A program made the translations under genes and the position numbers. Below, piece by piece: positions 49,320 to 59,889 of a DNA stretch of 64,000 nt. The DNA comes from Paulownia fortunei (lineage: Eukaryota; Streptophyta; Magnoliopsida; Lamiales; Paulowniaceae). Each line of letters begins with the position of its first letter. Position 1 is the first letter of the stretch. A model generated the notes under the pieces. The model made no database searches. It had not been told where the DNA came from and saw nothing but the letters and a program-made list of their open reading frames with translations. The stretch covers positions 11,612,841-11,676,840 of the forward strand of contig CM033116.1 of assembly GCA_019321725.1 (NCBI GenBank), given 5' to 3'.

Positions 49320-49639
49320 CTCAAATTAAATAACTTATCCTTTCATCTGATTTCCTTCATCCGTCCACACACGTGTCCTTACCCTATAATCTATGGCCAG
49401 AGTTGTGTCTTCTTAGCTTACCTTCTTCTCCCTATGAAAGGGGTTCAACCTTCTTCACTATCCTACTTTTTCTCTTTTATGCCTTACCCCATTGTCTGAC
49501 AAGCATCCAACTTATTTAGCGATCTTTCCATTTTTTCTTCAATAGCCCAAGTAAGTGCACTTACCTTTACCATTTCCTTCTTATTCTTATCTTTTATTTT
49601 CTCCTTTAAATTCTCCTTTTAGGCTCGATTTGTTCTTGG

Positions 49640-51192
49640 ATGTCTATTTCTCCTGAATCCGTAGAACCTCTTTCATTCATTCTTCCTTACATTTTCCCTA
49701 GTATTTCTACCGTCAAGTTAGTGTGTGAGTTATCCAGTCATCATCCTCCTGAGATCAGGATGGCTAACCCAAACAATCACCCTACTTATATGACTCATGC
49801 TTCTACCCTTTTTGAAGCTAGTTTAGCCAATCTTAGGGAGAATGCAGGAATTCCTGAGGAATTTAATATAGTTATCTTGGGTCCAAGTGATAGACCTCAC
49901 AACCTTCTCCTGGCTATATCACTTTTTTTGTAGATCAGTTAAAAGTGGGGCTTAGGTTTCTTGTGCTTAATTTATTCTGCCATATTTATAAGAGCTTTAG
50001 CATCCCCTTGATGCACCTCGTTCCTAACTTTTACCGACTCATGGTCAGTTTCCAGATGTCAGTTAACCACTTCAGTGAGCTTTATAAACCAAATCATAAA
50101 TTGTGGCGAGCTTTTTTCCATGCTAAGAACTCTAGCCAAGACCTTTTTTATTTTACATTTCATGACTTGGTAAATTTTTTGGAGAGGATTCAAAGTTCTC
50201 ATTGTGATGGAAAGAAAAAGTATTTTTTAATTTCTTCAATTGATCCTTGGAACTTCCCCACCACTTAGATTACTGATTTATCTTATCAAGGTCATGCACC
50301 TAAGCTCGACTCTGCCACACAATCCCTAGCTTATCGATTAAACCACAACCCTTACCACATAGGTTTATTAGCTAATTTTTGGCCTCTCTTCTACCATTTT
50401 TGGCTAAGTCCCAAAGTTGTTCCGCTTTCTCAACCTATACATACAAACTTTCTCGGATAGATCTTATATTTTTTCTCTAGGACATTCTATACTTGAGCTC
50501 TTTGATGGCGATCTACGGTCTGAATTGCCTACCTCAAAGGAAGAAGAGCTTAGGCAAGAGAATGAGGACTTACATCAACGGCTACAATACACTCAATCTA
50601 GAGACTGATCTCATTATTGCTGAAGCTAAGCATGCCTCTCTAGAGAACAAAGTGGCCGAAGTGGAGAGGGATAGGAATAGAATAGAGCAGCAAATGCTAA
50701 AAGCCATCAAGGAGACTCCATCTCTTGAGCTGAAGATCATATCACAGGCCTCCTCGTAGGTCGCATTGAATGGGCTCAGGAGAATAAATGATTCTTATAA
50801 TTTCTTGAATTCATGGATCACCTCACTTTCGGGGCTCTAGATTACATGATTCACGGCTTCACTCATTGCTTAAGGTAGGTCAAAGAACTAGGCTATACTG
50901 GCCCAGATTCGAAACAAGACTAGGCTATTGAACAAGTTCCCCTTCTCTTTGGGAGACCAACTCTGGCTACCAATGCCGTAGGTCCTTCTGAAGTCTAGGT
51001 AAGACTACCGTAGAGGATGTGGTTCTTGAGCCTATTCCTCCCAACTTACCGATGTCCCAGCTCTTCAAGGTCATCCAATTGAGCCGACCATCCATGTTGA
51101 AGATGACAACTTATGTTGGGGAGATAGGAGATCCTCAAAATGATGGGGCTTTAATTGAGCCTTTAAATGTTTCTGATTATGGTGTGGAATAG
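49640..51192 (+). pseudogene. Antisense extra ORF of Tat-like element 1 (PF04195-like, decayed)
   Basis: Translation in pieces gives AGIPEEFNIVILGPSDRPHN, then VDQLKVGLRFLVLNLFC, SVNHFSELYKPNHKLWRAFF and KKKYFLISSIDPWNFPT. This is the pattern of the plant 'putative gypsy type transposon' domain (PF04195). Downstream is a predicted coiled coil (KEEELRQENEDLHQRLQYTQ; EAKHASLENKVAEVERDRN), and the frame ends ...LNVSDYGVE at 51190-51192. Several frameshifts and stops. It matches the minus-strand ORF at 57081-59191 end to end. Its biochemical role is not known to me. Confidence 0.75.
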
Positions 51193-51690
51193 ATTGTAAC
51201 AACTCTGTATATATATATATATATATATATCTTTAAGTTTTTCAAGTGTTCTCATGCTCTTACTTTTGTCATATCTTAATTAATAATTGAGCTAAATTTC
51301 AATCAACCACTTCACAGCTAGATCTCTACTTCAAGAAAATTAGGTCACGCAAGAAATGTATCTATCATAGCCTAGTCACTTGTACGATCACTCTTATCGC
51401 GTCTGAAGCACCTGGTTCCTGTGGAAGTTCTTGCCCCCCTCCCAAAAAAAAAATCAAAATGCATTAGATTTTGATTTTATTTTTAACAAGGGATCCAATA
51501 TTGTAAATGAGTCACGCATGACTTAGCACATTTCAAATGTTCACATTGACTCAGATGAGTACCTGTGATCTTTAATGGGGGTATGATTCTACATTCGTCA
51601 TTCCTCTAGAGCTTCTTATATTATTAATATACATAGGTCTCAAGATCGAGCTATGTTATTTTGAGAAATTTTCATAAGTAATTTTTCAAG
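51193..51690. other. Spacer with AT microsatellite between ORF and tandem repeats
   Basis: Holds a (TA)n run at about 51209-51230 and no recognisable gene. It is the non-coding zone where the sense pol transcript and the antisense ORF converge. Confidence 0.5.
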
Positions 51691-52205
51691 GAGGTCCGTC
51701 TCCTCGAACTCTTCAAGGGACCTAAGAAAACTGAGCTCAACTAGACTTACCTTAATATTTTTATATCATTCCTCTAGGAGGTCGGTTTTTGCGAACCCTC
51801 AAAGGGACCTAAGAAAACCAAGCTCAGTTAGGCTTACCTTAGGATTTTACATCATACTCCAATGAGGTCGTTCTCTGTGAACCCTCCAAGGGACTTAAGG
51901 ATACCGAGCTCAACTAAGCTTACCTTAGGACTTTTACATTATTTCTCCAAGAGGTCGATCTCTCTAAACCCTCAAAGGGACCTAAGAAAATTGAGCTCAT
52001 CTACGCTTACCTTAGGATTTTTATATTATTCCCCTGAGAGTTCGATCTCTGCGAACCCTCTAAGGGATCTAAGGAAACCGAGCTCAACTGGGATTACCTT
52101 AGGATTTTACATCATTCTCCTATGAGGTCGGTCTCTGCAAACCTCTAAAGAACCTGAGGAAGCCGAGCTCAGTAGGGCTTGCCTTAAGATTTTTCTTTTT
52201 TATAT
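51691..52205 (-). repeat. Tandem repeat, 87-bp unit, six copies
   Basis: Units begin GAGGTCGGTCTCTGCGAACC near 51691, 51778, 51864, 51951, 52036 and 52124; spacing is 85-88 bp. Because 87 is 29 codons, an accidental 87-residue frame (51862-52125) repeats with a 29-residue period. The reverse complement matches the array at 56566-56850. Position between pol and the 3' end is as in Tat elements with amplified 3' repeats. Confidence 0.88.
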
Positions 52206-52329
52206 TAGATTCAGACTTATTGGCTTAAGATAACATACTTCATTCATAAAGCTCTCAAAGATCACATATAATTTTTTTCAAATGACAAATATTCCACGGC
52301 CTGGGTAACTTCCTTTCTTATTCATCTTA

Positions 52330-53960
52330 TAACTCATAAGCTCCTCCGGCTATTATTTTAGTGACCTTCTAGGGATCTTCCCAATTTACCTCTAGCTTAT
52401 CAGTTTGTGTCAAAGCATCAGCTCGCCGTAGTACCTAGTCCCCCACCTGAAAATTTCTCTTTCGAACCTTTCCGCCGTATCTTGCTTGGGTTCTACTCTT
52501 GTATACCTCCATCGCGCATATGCTAATTCTCTCTTTTCATCAACCCAATCTAACACTTCTATCATAAGTTCTTTATTTTGCTCCTCATTGAAGTTCTGGA
52601 CTCGGTAAGTTTTCATTCTAATTTCAGTAGGTATAACAGCTTCTGCTCTGTACACTAAGCTAAATGGATTTTCACTTGACATTGTTCTTGGAGTTGTGTG
52701 ATACACCCATAAGATTGAATTTAACTCATCCGCCTAATCTTCCCTTACTTTGTCCAGTCTAGTTTTGATCCTTTGTAAGATTATTCAATTAGTTACCTCG
52801 ACTTGCCCGTTGGCTTGGGATGTGAAGTGCTGGTTGATCTTCAACTATACACACCAGCTCCTGACCTTATTTCCTTAGAACTGGGTACCATTATCAGAGA
52901 TCATATCATGTGGTACCCCGTACCTGCATACTATGTTTTCCCACAAGAACTTCATCACCTACGACTCCGTGATTTTAGCCAATGGATCGGTTTCTACCTA
53001 TTTACTAAAGTAATCTACTGCTATTATAAAAAAATTCTTTTGTCCTGAGTCCAGATAGAAGGGTCCAACAATATAAATTGTGCATTTAGAAAGTAGGCAA
53101 GGAGAGCTCATCACCTTTAGCTCTTCAAATAGCTGATGTATCAAGAACGCATGTTTCTGGCATTTTTCACAAGCTTTGACCAGATTCTCAGCATTTTTTT
53201 TAGCACGGGCCAGAAGTACCCAACCCTAATAGCCTTGAAGACCAATGCACGGCCTCCACTATGGTCCCCACATCCTCTTTCATGAATTCCTCACAATACA
53301 TAGGCTCTTTCTTTTGGCGAGAAGCATCTCAAATATGGTGTAGAGAAGGCCCATTTATATAGTAAATGATTGATAATGCAAAATCTAGTAGCTCGTACCT
53401 GAAGTCGGGCTACTTTCCTTTTATCTTGATGCAGTTTTCCATTATACAAATATTGTTATATGCCTGATCTCCAATCTCTTTTTCCTTCTACTGTGGCCAC
53501 CTTCTCTCTTATACTGTGTTGATAGGTTGTCAATAAGGTGACCTTTTGAGTTTTACAATCAATAGTGGAGCTCGCGATTTTAGAGAGATAATCTACTTTA
53601 GCATTTTCAGCTCGTGGTATTTAGTTTAACTCAATCCTTCCAAACTATTTCTTCAGTAGAAAGACCTACTCGACATAATTTTTCATCATTTTCTCTTTGG
53701 CCATGAGCTCTCCTCCTACCTTCTACATGACCAATCTTAAGTCTGAATAAACAATTAAGTGTTTTAACACGAGCTCAAGCGTCATCTTCAGCCCCTTATG
53801 CATGCCTCATATTCTGCCTCATTATTTGATGTTGGACTTAAATGTTATTGCAAATTCCAACTCCTCTCCTTTGGGACTAGTCAATATAATACCTGCACCA
53901 TAGCCTGATATGGTAGCTGAATCATCTATATGTAATAACCATGTTTTAGGGCTTTCATCA
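52330..53960 (-). pseudogene. Tat-like pol remnant: RNase H and integrase
   Basis: From high to low coordinates, piecewise translation shows the RNase H start WLLHIDDSATISGYGAG and ILTSPKGEELEFA; then IPRAENAKVDYLSKIASS; the zinc-binding domain region HSGGRALVFKAIRVGYFWP, with its Cys pair lost by a frameshift; and the integrase core DYFSK (first Asp), ISDNGTQF (second Asp) and ANGQVE (Glu, about 52798). The C-terminal part is TPRTMSSENPFSLVYRAEA and WVDEKRELAYARW. Stops and frameshifts are frequent. Integrase after RNase H places it in Ty3/gypsy. Confidence 0.85.
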
Positions 53961-54164
53961 CTTTATATCATTTCTTGCTAGAAATTTGCCAAAACCGAGT
54001 ATTTGTCTTAATGGAAGGTTAGTTCTATCACAACTCCCAACAATATGTATCATATATATATATATATAAACAACATGTGCAACATAATTTATGCATATAT
54101 GCGTGTGTATATAACTTTTTTTTCTAGTTAGTTTGACTTGACATTAATAAAAGTAAAGTGTTTT
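53961..54164. other. Short unassigned junction with AT repeat
   Basis: Contains a (TA)n run near 54052-54067 and no coding signal, between the Tat-like pol remnant and a gypsy LTR fragment. Confidence 0.45.
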
Positions 54165-55140
54165 CACATCCTATAACACTGTATATACATAGGTAGTTAT
54201 TAAAACATCAACAAAGTCTATCAAAATCATCACAAATGAGTTTTGAAAGTGATATACAGAATAAAGCACCAATATAATATAATAAACTATAAAATTAAAA
54301 GCACATCCCACAAAATAGCCCAATAGGTCATCATTCAGGTATATTGATTTTTGAAAGCCTGTAGGAGTTCCATTGCCAGCCTAGTAAACCAGAGGTCTCA
54401 AGTCTTACCATGTTCACCTACAATGCATGAACTACATGAGCTAACGCTCAATAAGTAAAAATCATGCATGGCAAGAGTATGATATAAAATCTCATGTAAC
54501 TCATCTCTAAGATATGATGCTATAAATATGTCAAATTTGAGTACTCATAAATCAAAGAGTTTTTATTAAAAATCACTTCATTTTATTTGACCCTTGGCCT
54601 ACCTACTATGTACCAAAAAGAGCTTTGCACAATATTAATAATCAAATGGCCATAAACAAATTGACTCAGTCGAGGGGCCATCTCATGGGATCACCAGAGG
54701 TTCACCCTCTGTCTTCCCCTGTGATCTTCCAAAAGTCTTCCCACCGACGAAGTTAATAAGGATACAGTCAAGTGGTCCACCATCTCGTGACCACCAGAGG
54801 CACACCCCTTGTCAACCCCTATGATCCTTCAAGAAGTAACACTCGCGACGCCTAAAATATCACATAAACAAGCTTCGCATGCCTCGGTACACTAGTAGTA
54901 GCCAACCAAAATATTTTATTTCTAAAAATCATTTCTTAAATCATATCGTGCATGCATGAACCTCAACTATACCCATATGCTATGCATGCACATATAAATG
55001 CTCATGAATGGTATATTCAATATGAATGCAAGTCATCTTGCTTTCAACATGTTTCGAGAATTATAAGACTCTTAAAGTATATAATATACTTGTCATCCAA
55101 TCAATTTAAATACCATCAACACATTAGATATAAATGTTTC
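54165..55140 (-). mobile_element. Fragment of the gypsy-type LTR family (3' part, inverted)
   Basis: The reverse complement matches about 20580-21610 of the solo LTR: GACCACCAGAGGCACACCCC, GGATACAGTCAAGTGGTCC and TCGGTACACTAGTAGTAGCC all have clear partners near 20790-20940. It breaks off next to a copia RT fragment. The frame at 54952-55185 runs across this junction and is not a gene. Confidence 0.75.
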
Positions 55141-56163
55141 AAGATGTACTATGTTCACGCATATTATGACTATGAGATATGGTAAATGGATGTGAAGACT
55201 ACTTTCCTTAATGGAAACATTAAGGAAGAGATCTATATGAAGCATCCAGAAGGCTTCATATCCAGTGGGAGCGAGCAAAAGATTTGCAAGCTCCAGAGAT
55301 CTATTTATGGACTCAAACAAGCTTCAAGGAGTTGAAACATCCAGTTTGATGAAATAATCAAAACATTTGACTTTCATAAGAACCCAGATGAACCATGTAT
55401 CTACAAGAAGGTTAGTGGGAGTACAGTTACATTTGTTGTGCTCTACGTTGATGACATCCTACTAATTGGGAATAATATAGGGATGTTGCAGTCAACAAGG
55501 ACTTGGTTATCTATTCAGGTTTCCATGAAGGATTTGGGATATGCATCTTTTATCATAGGGATAAAGATCAATAGAGATAGATCCAGAAGGATGATCGAAC
55601 CATCCCAGTCCGTGTATATAGATAAAGTGTTAAAAAAGTTTAGCATGGAGGAATCTAAGAGAGGATTCCTGTCTATGAGTCATGGGGTTTCACTCTCTAA
55701 GGTTATGTCTCCCAAAACACCTGAAGAGAGAAAGGATGGCTCGCGTACCTTATGCTTCTGCAATTGGGAGCATAATGTATGTAATATTATGTACAAGGCC
55801 TGATATAACACATGCTCTGAGTGTTACGAGCAGATATCAGTCCAATTCAAGGGAAGAACACTGAAAAGTCGTTAAGATGATCCTCAAATATTTGAGAAGG
55901 ACTAAGGATATCTTTATGATATACGATAATGGAGAACTAAAACAGGAGGGATATACAGACTCTAGTTTTCAGTCCGATATAGATGACTCAAAGTTCATGT
56001 CCGGATATATATTCACCCTGAATGGTGGTGCAATCAGTTGGAAGAGTTCAAGCAAGAGACGACTACAAACTCTACCACTGAAGCTGAATATATTACTGCA
56101 TCAAATGTAGCAAAAGAAGTTGTTTGGATTAGAAACTTCATCCAAAGGTTGGGTGTAATATAG
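55141..56163 (+). pseudogene. copia RT and RNase H fragment
   Basis: Reads AYYDYEIW, stop, MDVKTTFLNGNIKEEIYM, HPEGF, KICKLQRSIYGLKQASRS, stop, then the catalytic box LYVDDILLIGNN, GYASFIIGIKINRDRSRRM and YIDKVLKKFSM. After a frameshift near 55780 comes YASAIGSIMYVILCTRPDIT, then RNase H with YTDSSFQSDIDDSKFMSG and FTLNGGAISWKSSSK. Gag, protease, integrase and LTRs are absent. It is the better preserved relative of 29926-31393. The right end fuses directly to a Tat-like integrase. Confidence 0.88.
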
Positions 56164-56506
56164 AATCTAGAGCTATGATGAAAAAGAAAATGACGAACTC
56201 ATGTGGGAAGAATTAGACTGGATTGACGAGAAAAGGGAAAAGGCATACCTTCGGATGGAAGCGTACAAAAGTAGAATTCGAGCTAGGTACTCTCGAAAGG
56301 TCAAAACAAGGAATTTTCAAGTTGGGGATTTGGTGCTACGATGGACAGATGCTTTAAAGCAAACTAGCAAGTTAGAGGCAAATTGGAAGAGACCTTACAA
56401 GATAACTCGAGTGATAGCTCGAGGTGCCTAAGAGCTAGAAGATGAGAAAGGAAAAAAAATATTGAGACCATGGAATGTTTGCCATTTGAAGAAATTCTAT
56501 ATGTAA
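56164..56506 (+). pseudogene. Tat-like integrase C-terminus
   Basis: Contains ELDWIDEKREKAYLRMEAYK, ARYSRKVKTRNFQVGDLVLR, KLEANWKRPYKITRVIARGA, a TAA stop where relatives have Tyr (GAYELEDEKG), then ELEDEKGKKILRPWNVCHLK and the natural end KKFYM plus TAA at 56504-56506. This is the GPY/F-like tail of gypsy integrase, which helps target integration. Only one nonsense change interrupts this otherwise clean frame. Confidence 0.88.
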
Positions 56507-56565
56507 TCCTGAATTTTTCTTGTGAAGTGAAATGAATTTATCTTGTCTATTGTGAATTAATTTGT

Positions 56566-56850
56566 ACAAAATCCTAAGGCAAGGCCAGTTGAATTGGACC
56601 TAACTAGGTTTCTAGGAGAGTTTGTAGAGACAGACCTCCTTAGGGAATGATTCAAGAAAAAAAAATCCTAAGGTAAGGCCAGTTGAACTGGACCTACCTG
56701 GATTCCTTGGAGAGTTTGTAGAGACCGACCTCCTTGGAGAATGATTCAAGAAAAAAAAATCCTAAGACAAGGCGAGTTGAACTAGACCTACCTAGGTTCT
56801 TTAGAGGGTTCGTAAAAACAGACCTCATTGGGGAATGATTTAAGAAAAAA
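56566..56850 (+). repeat. Tandem repeat, about 95-bp unit, three copies
   Basis: Units start AATCCTAAGGCAAGGCCAG near 56569, 56664 and 56758, each containing GTAGAGACAGACCTCCTT and ending in a poly-A run. The reverse complement matches the 87-bp units at 51691-52205, so both arrays are one family, amplified to different copy number. Confidence 0.85.
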
Positions 56851-57080
56851 TATAGAAAGCCATACTTGTTGAGCTAGATTATCTTTTCATATTTCAGAAG
56901 GCAAGAATATATTTGGTAAGACATGTAGCTCGATTATGAAACTTGAGTAAGATATGCATATTGTATAATTGATATGGAAAATATTACTATGGAAGTTGCA
57001 GGTGCTGGAAAAATAAAGCAAAACTGAAGCAATGAAGGAGAAATAATATTATTATTGATTGTTACAAAAAAGTACATAGC
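56851..57080. other. Convergent spacer between pol repeats and antisense ORF
   Basis: No gene. It is the 3' untranslated zone shared by the plus-strand element transcript and the minus-strand ORF. Confidence 0.45.
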
Positions 57081-59191
57081 CTATTCTACTCCATAATAAA
57101 AAATATTGAGAGGTTCTAGAACAGCACCCACATCATCTAGATTCCCTGAATGGGAAGAACTGTCATCCTCAACATTGATGGCAGGCTTGAGAGGAAGATC
57201 TGGAGGGACAATAGATGTTGGAGAAGAAGAAGATGAGTGAATAGAGGAATCTCCCAAAAATATGGGCGCAACTGATGGTTGCGAAGGACCAACTACGTCA
57301 ACCACAGGGGTAAACCTATTATCAAGTGGAGGAACACTTGTGACAGCACGGTCCAAGCTTGGGTTTGAACCGGTATACCCTAGCTCTTTGACCTGAATAA
57401 GGCAGTGTGTGAAACCATGGATCAAATAATTCAAAGTCCCACAGGTCAAGTGATCAAGGAATTCTAGAGATTGCAAAAAGTTGGCCTTCTCTTGGGCCAC
57501 TCGGCTCAACCCTTAAGAACTCCCATAGCATGACCTTCAGCTAGAGAGATAGAAGCCATCTCAATGGCCTTCAACATTTGATTTTCCATAGTGTTCCTAT
57601 CTTGTTCTGCTTGAGTTAGTTTTTTCTCCAAGGAAGCGTGTTTGCCCCGAGCTATCTCAAGATCTACTTCCAATTTACCGGTGAGAGCTTGAGAGCACTG
57701 TAACTATTATTGCAGGTCTTCCACCTATTCCCTGAGCTTATCTTCCTCTGGAGAAGGTAATCCAGACTGTAGATCGGCCATCAAAGAGCTTAAGTACAAC
57801 ATGGCCTAGAGAAAAGGGAGGTTAGAAAAATTTCCAATTCTTAGAATAAATGAGATGAATTAAGAAGTGAACATTACCTTAGAGGCATGATCTGCAAGAT
57901 TTTCCACCCTGGTCTCATAATCTATAGATCCTAAGATACACTGATCTACGGAGTTGGATACGCCTTGGAGCTACTCGGTGCAAAGTGTCCCATCCTGAGT
58001 CTCCAATACCGAGCCGTTGGTAAAGAAGGAGACATTTAAGGAAGTAGGGGTATTAAGACAGGGATGTTGGGAGGGACCAAAGCTACCATCGCCTACAGAG
58101 GCTGGGTGTTTTCCTCGACTTTGGGATGAAAGAGATGCAACAACTGTGGCAGGAGGTGGGGAAGTAGATGGAGGAGCTGGGGATAAGGTGCGAGTTGCAG
58201 GCACACGTTGTTGATCTAAAGGTGTGCTAGTTAGAGGGACTCGGGCCTGACCTTTAGGCTGACCTAAACCTCCAGCGGCTTTCCAAGCCCAGTATGTTGC
58301 GATTATGTGAGACTCCATTAGTTGGTCTGGAAAAAGAGTTACACAGTTAGTATATGACAAAAGAAAAATTATAACAGTTAGTGGGATAAGAAGGTACCTA
58401 TAAGCCGAGGAAGTGGGATAACTTTGGGGCTCAGTTGGAATGATAGAGTAAAGGCCAATAATTAGCTAATAACCTTACATAGTAGGGGTTGTCGTTTAAT
58501 CGGCGAGCTAGTGCTTTAGCAGCCGAGTCCAGCTCGGGCGTGCGACCTTGATGAGGTAAGTCCATGATCCAATTGGTAGGGAAGTTCCAAGGGTCAGTTA
58601 AGAAAATATAAAAGTATTTTTTCTTCCAACCCTTAAGAGAGGTGGGTTTCCTCTCCAGAAATTTAGCTGCTCCTTGAAAGTAAAATAGAAGAGGTCTGGT
58701 GTAGTAGTTTTGGCATGAAAAAAAGCCCGCCATAACTTGTGGTTTGGTTCGTATTCGAAGTAGCTAACTACCATCCAAAAACCAACCATAAGTCAAAAAG
58801 AATTAGGAATGAGCTGCATCAGAGGGATACCGAAACTCTTAGAGATACAGGATAATAGGTTGGAAATTAAAAACCTAAGACCGAACTCTAGTTGGTCTAC
58901 AATGAAAGTCACATAACCAGGAGGTGGGTCATGAGGTCTGTCGCGAGGGCCTGGCAGGACTACATTGAATTTCTTAGGTATTCCTATATTCTCCCTAAGG
59001 TTGGCTAGACTTATCTCAGATAGGGTGGTGGCGTGAGTCATATAAGTAGGGTGATCAGCCGAATTAGCCATCCTAACTTCGGAGGGGTGGTGGGTTGATA
59101 ATTCCAGTACTAATTCATGAACAGAAACTCCAGAAAGAAGAAGAGGGGAAGTAAACGATAGAGGGTCTAGAGATTCAGAAGAGGTGGACAT
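57081..59191 (-). pseudogene. Antisense extra ORF of Tat-like element 2 (PF04195-like) with two candidate introns
   Basis: Starts MSTSSESLDPLSF. The PF04195-like region has NIGIPKKFNVVLPGPRDRP, PPGYVTFIVDQLEFGLRFL, FGIPLMQLIPNSF, then after a stop EPNHKLWRAFFHAKTT and, shifted, KKKYFYIFLTDPWNFPTNWI. Candidate intron 1 is 58397 to 58327 (TATAG^GTACC ... TTTTTCCAG^ACC, 71 bases). Exon 2 is Pro/Ser-rich. Candidate intron 2 is 57877 to 57806 (TCTAAG^GTAATG ... TTCTCTAG^GCC, 72 bases). Exon 3 starts with a coiled coil (GKHASLEKKL, AEQDRNTMENQMLKAIE) and ends in an acidic Ser-rich tail, ...LEPLNIFYYGVE. A few stops and frameshifts remain. Known from the family: extra ORFs of unknown role occur in Tat elements. 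Confidence 0.78.
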
Positions 59192-59369
59192 AAAAAAATA
59201 AACTAAGTATGTAAAAAGAAAATGGGAGAAATAAAGGAATAGAAAAAGGCAAAAGACTTACTTGGCTTGTTGAAGGGAGAAAGGAAGAGTTTTTGGGAGA
59301 ATACAAGGATCGTCGGAGAGCAAAAATTATAGAAAAAGAAGAAGGAGAAGAAAGTGAGAGAGGAGGGCC

Positions 59370-59377
59370 CTTTTATA
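59370..59377 (-). promoter_or_regulatory. TATA box candidate of the antisense ORF
   Basis: The minus strand reads TATAAAAG, followed by GGCCCTCCTCTCTC and a C/T-rich leader, about 180 bases upstream of the ATG at 59191. Spacing and pyrimidine-rich leader fit a plant core promoter. Functional state unknown. Confidence 0.5.
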
Positions 59378-59627
59378 AGAAGGCGGCGACACTCGAACAG
59401 GCAGAGGAAGCTATAGCCGTGGATGAAAGATGGGGCACATGTATGGCTAAGATGAGAATAGTCAGTTGAAAAGACTAAGGCATTAAAGTCTTAGTAATGG
59501 ATACGAAACCCTAAAGGTTGGAATTTGAAAAGAGACCTACGTTAGCCCTAATAATCAAGATATTTTTAGTACTTTGTCTGCTCTGTAGAGGTTACAGGTC
59601 AGGCAGAGTAGGGGGACTAGCTGATCT

Positions 59628-59865
59628 GGTATAGGTCGGGATGAACCTGCATAGTTGGTGTGGTGTAGGTCGGGATAGTTGATATGATATAGGTCGGGAT
59701 AGACCTGCATAGCTGGAGTGATACAGGTCGGGATAGTTGATGTGGTATAGATCAAGATGGACCTACATAGCTGGAGTGATACAGGTTGGTATAGTTGATG
59801 TGGTATAGGTCAGGATGGATCTACGCAACTGGTATAGATCGGGAAGGATTCACGTAGCTCGGATC
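59628..59865 (+). repeat. Minisatellite, 58-bp higher-order unit, about four copies
   Basis: Two sub-units alternate: a 34-base one (GGTATAGGTCGGGATGAACC then TGCATAGTTGG) and a 24-base one (GGTGTAGGTCGGGATAGTTG). They form a 58-bp higher-order unit upstream of the Tat-like LTR promoter. It resembles the two-part array at 3643-3830. Confidence 0.8.
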
Positions 59866-59889
59866 AGAGGTCAATAGATGCGTTAGCTC

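Larger units (their letters stand above)
49320..53960 (-). mobile_element. Tat-like gypsy remnant 1 (pol on minus strand)
   Basis: Read on the minus strand: RNase H and integrase (53960 to 52330), 87-bp tandem repeats (about 52205 to 51691), then an extra ORF on the opposite (plus) strand (49640-51192). The element is cut by the copia LTR fragment on its 3' side and lacks gag, protease and RT on its 5' side. The same order occurs in mirror image at 56164-60340. Confidence 0.75.

Noticed and set aside
50493..50759. Separate coiled-coil protein gene
   Set aside because: It is the frameshifted C-terminal part of the antisense extra ORF of Tat-like element 1, with a matching segment at about 57520-57800 in element 2.
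51862..52125. 87-residue frame with a 29-residue repeat
   Set aside because: It reads through the 87-bp tandem repeat; the period is three times 29, so an open frame is expected by chance. No upstream gene context, and the sister array does not keep it.
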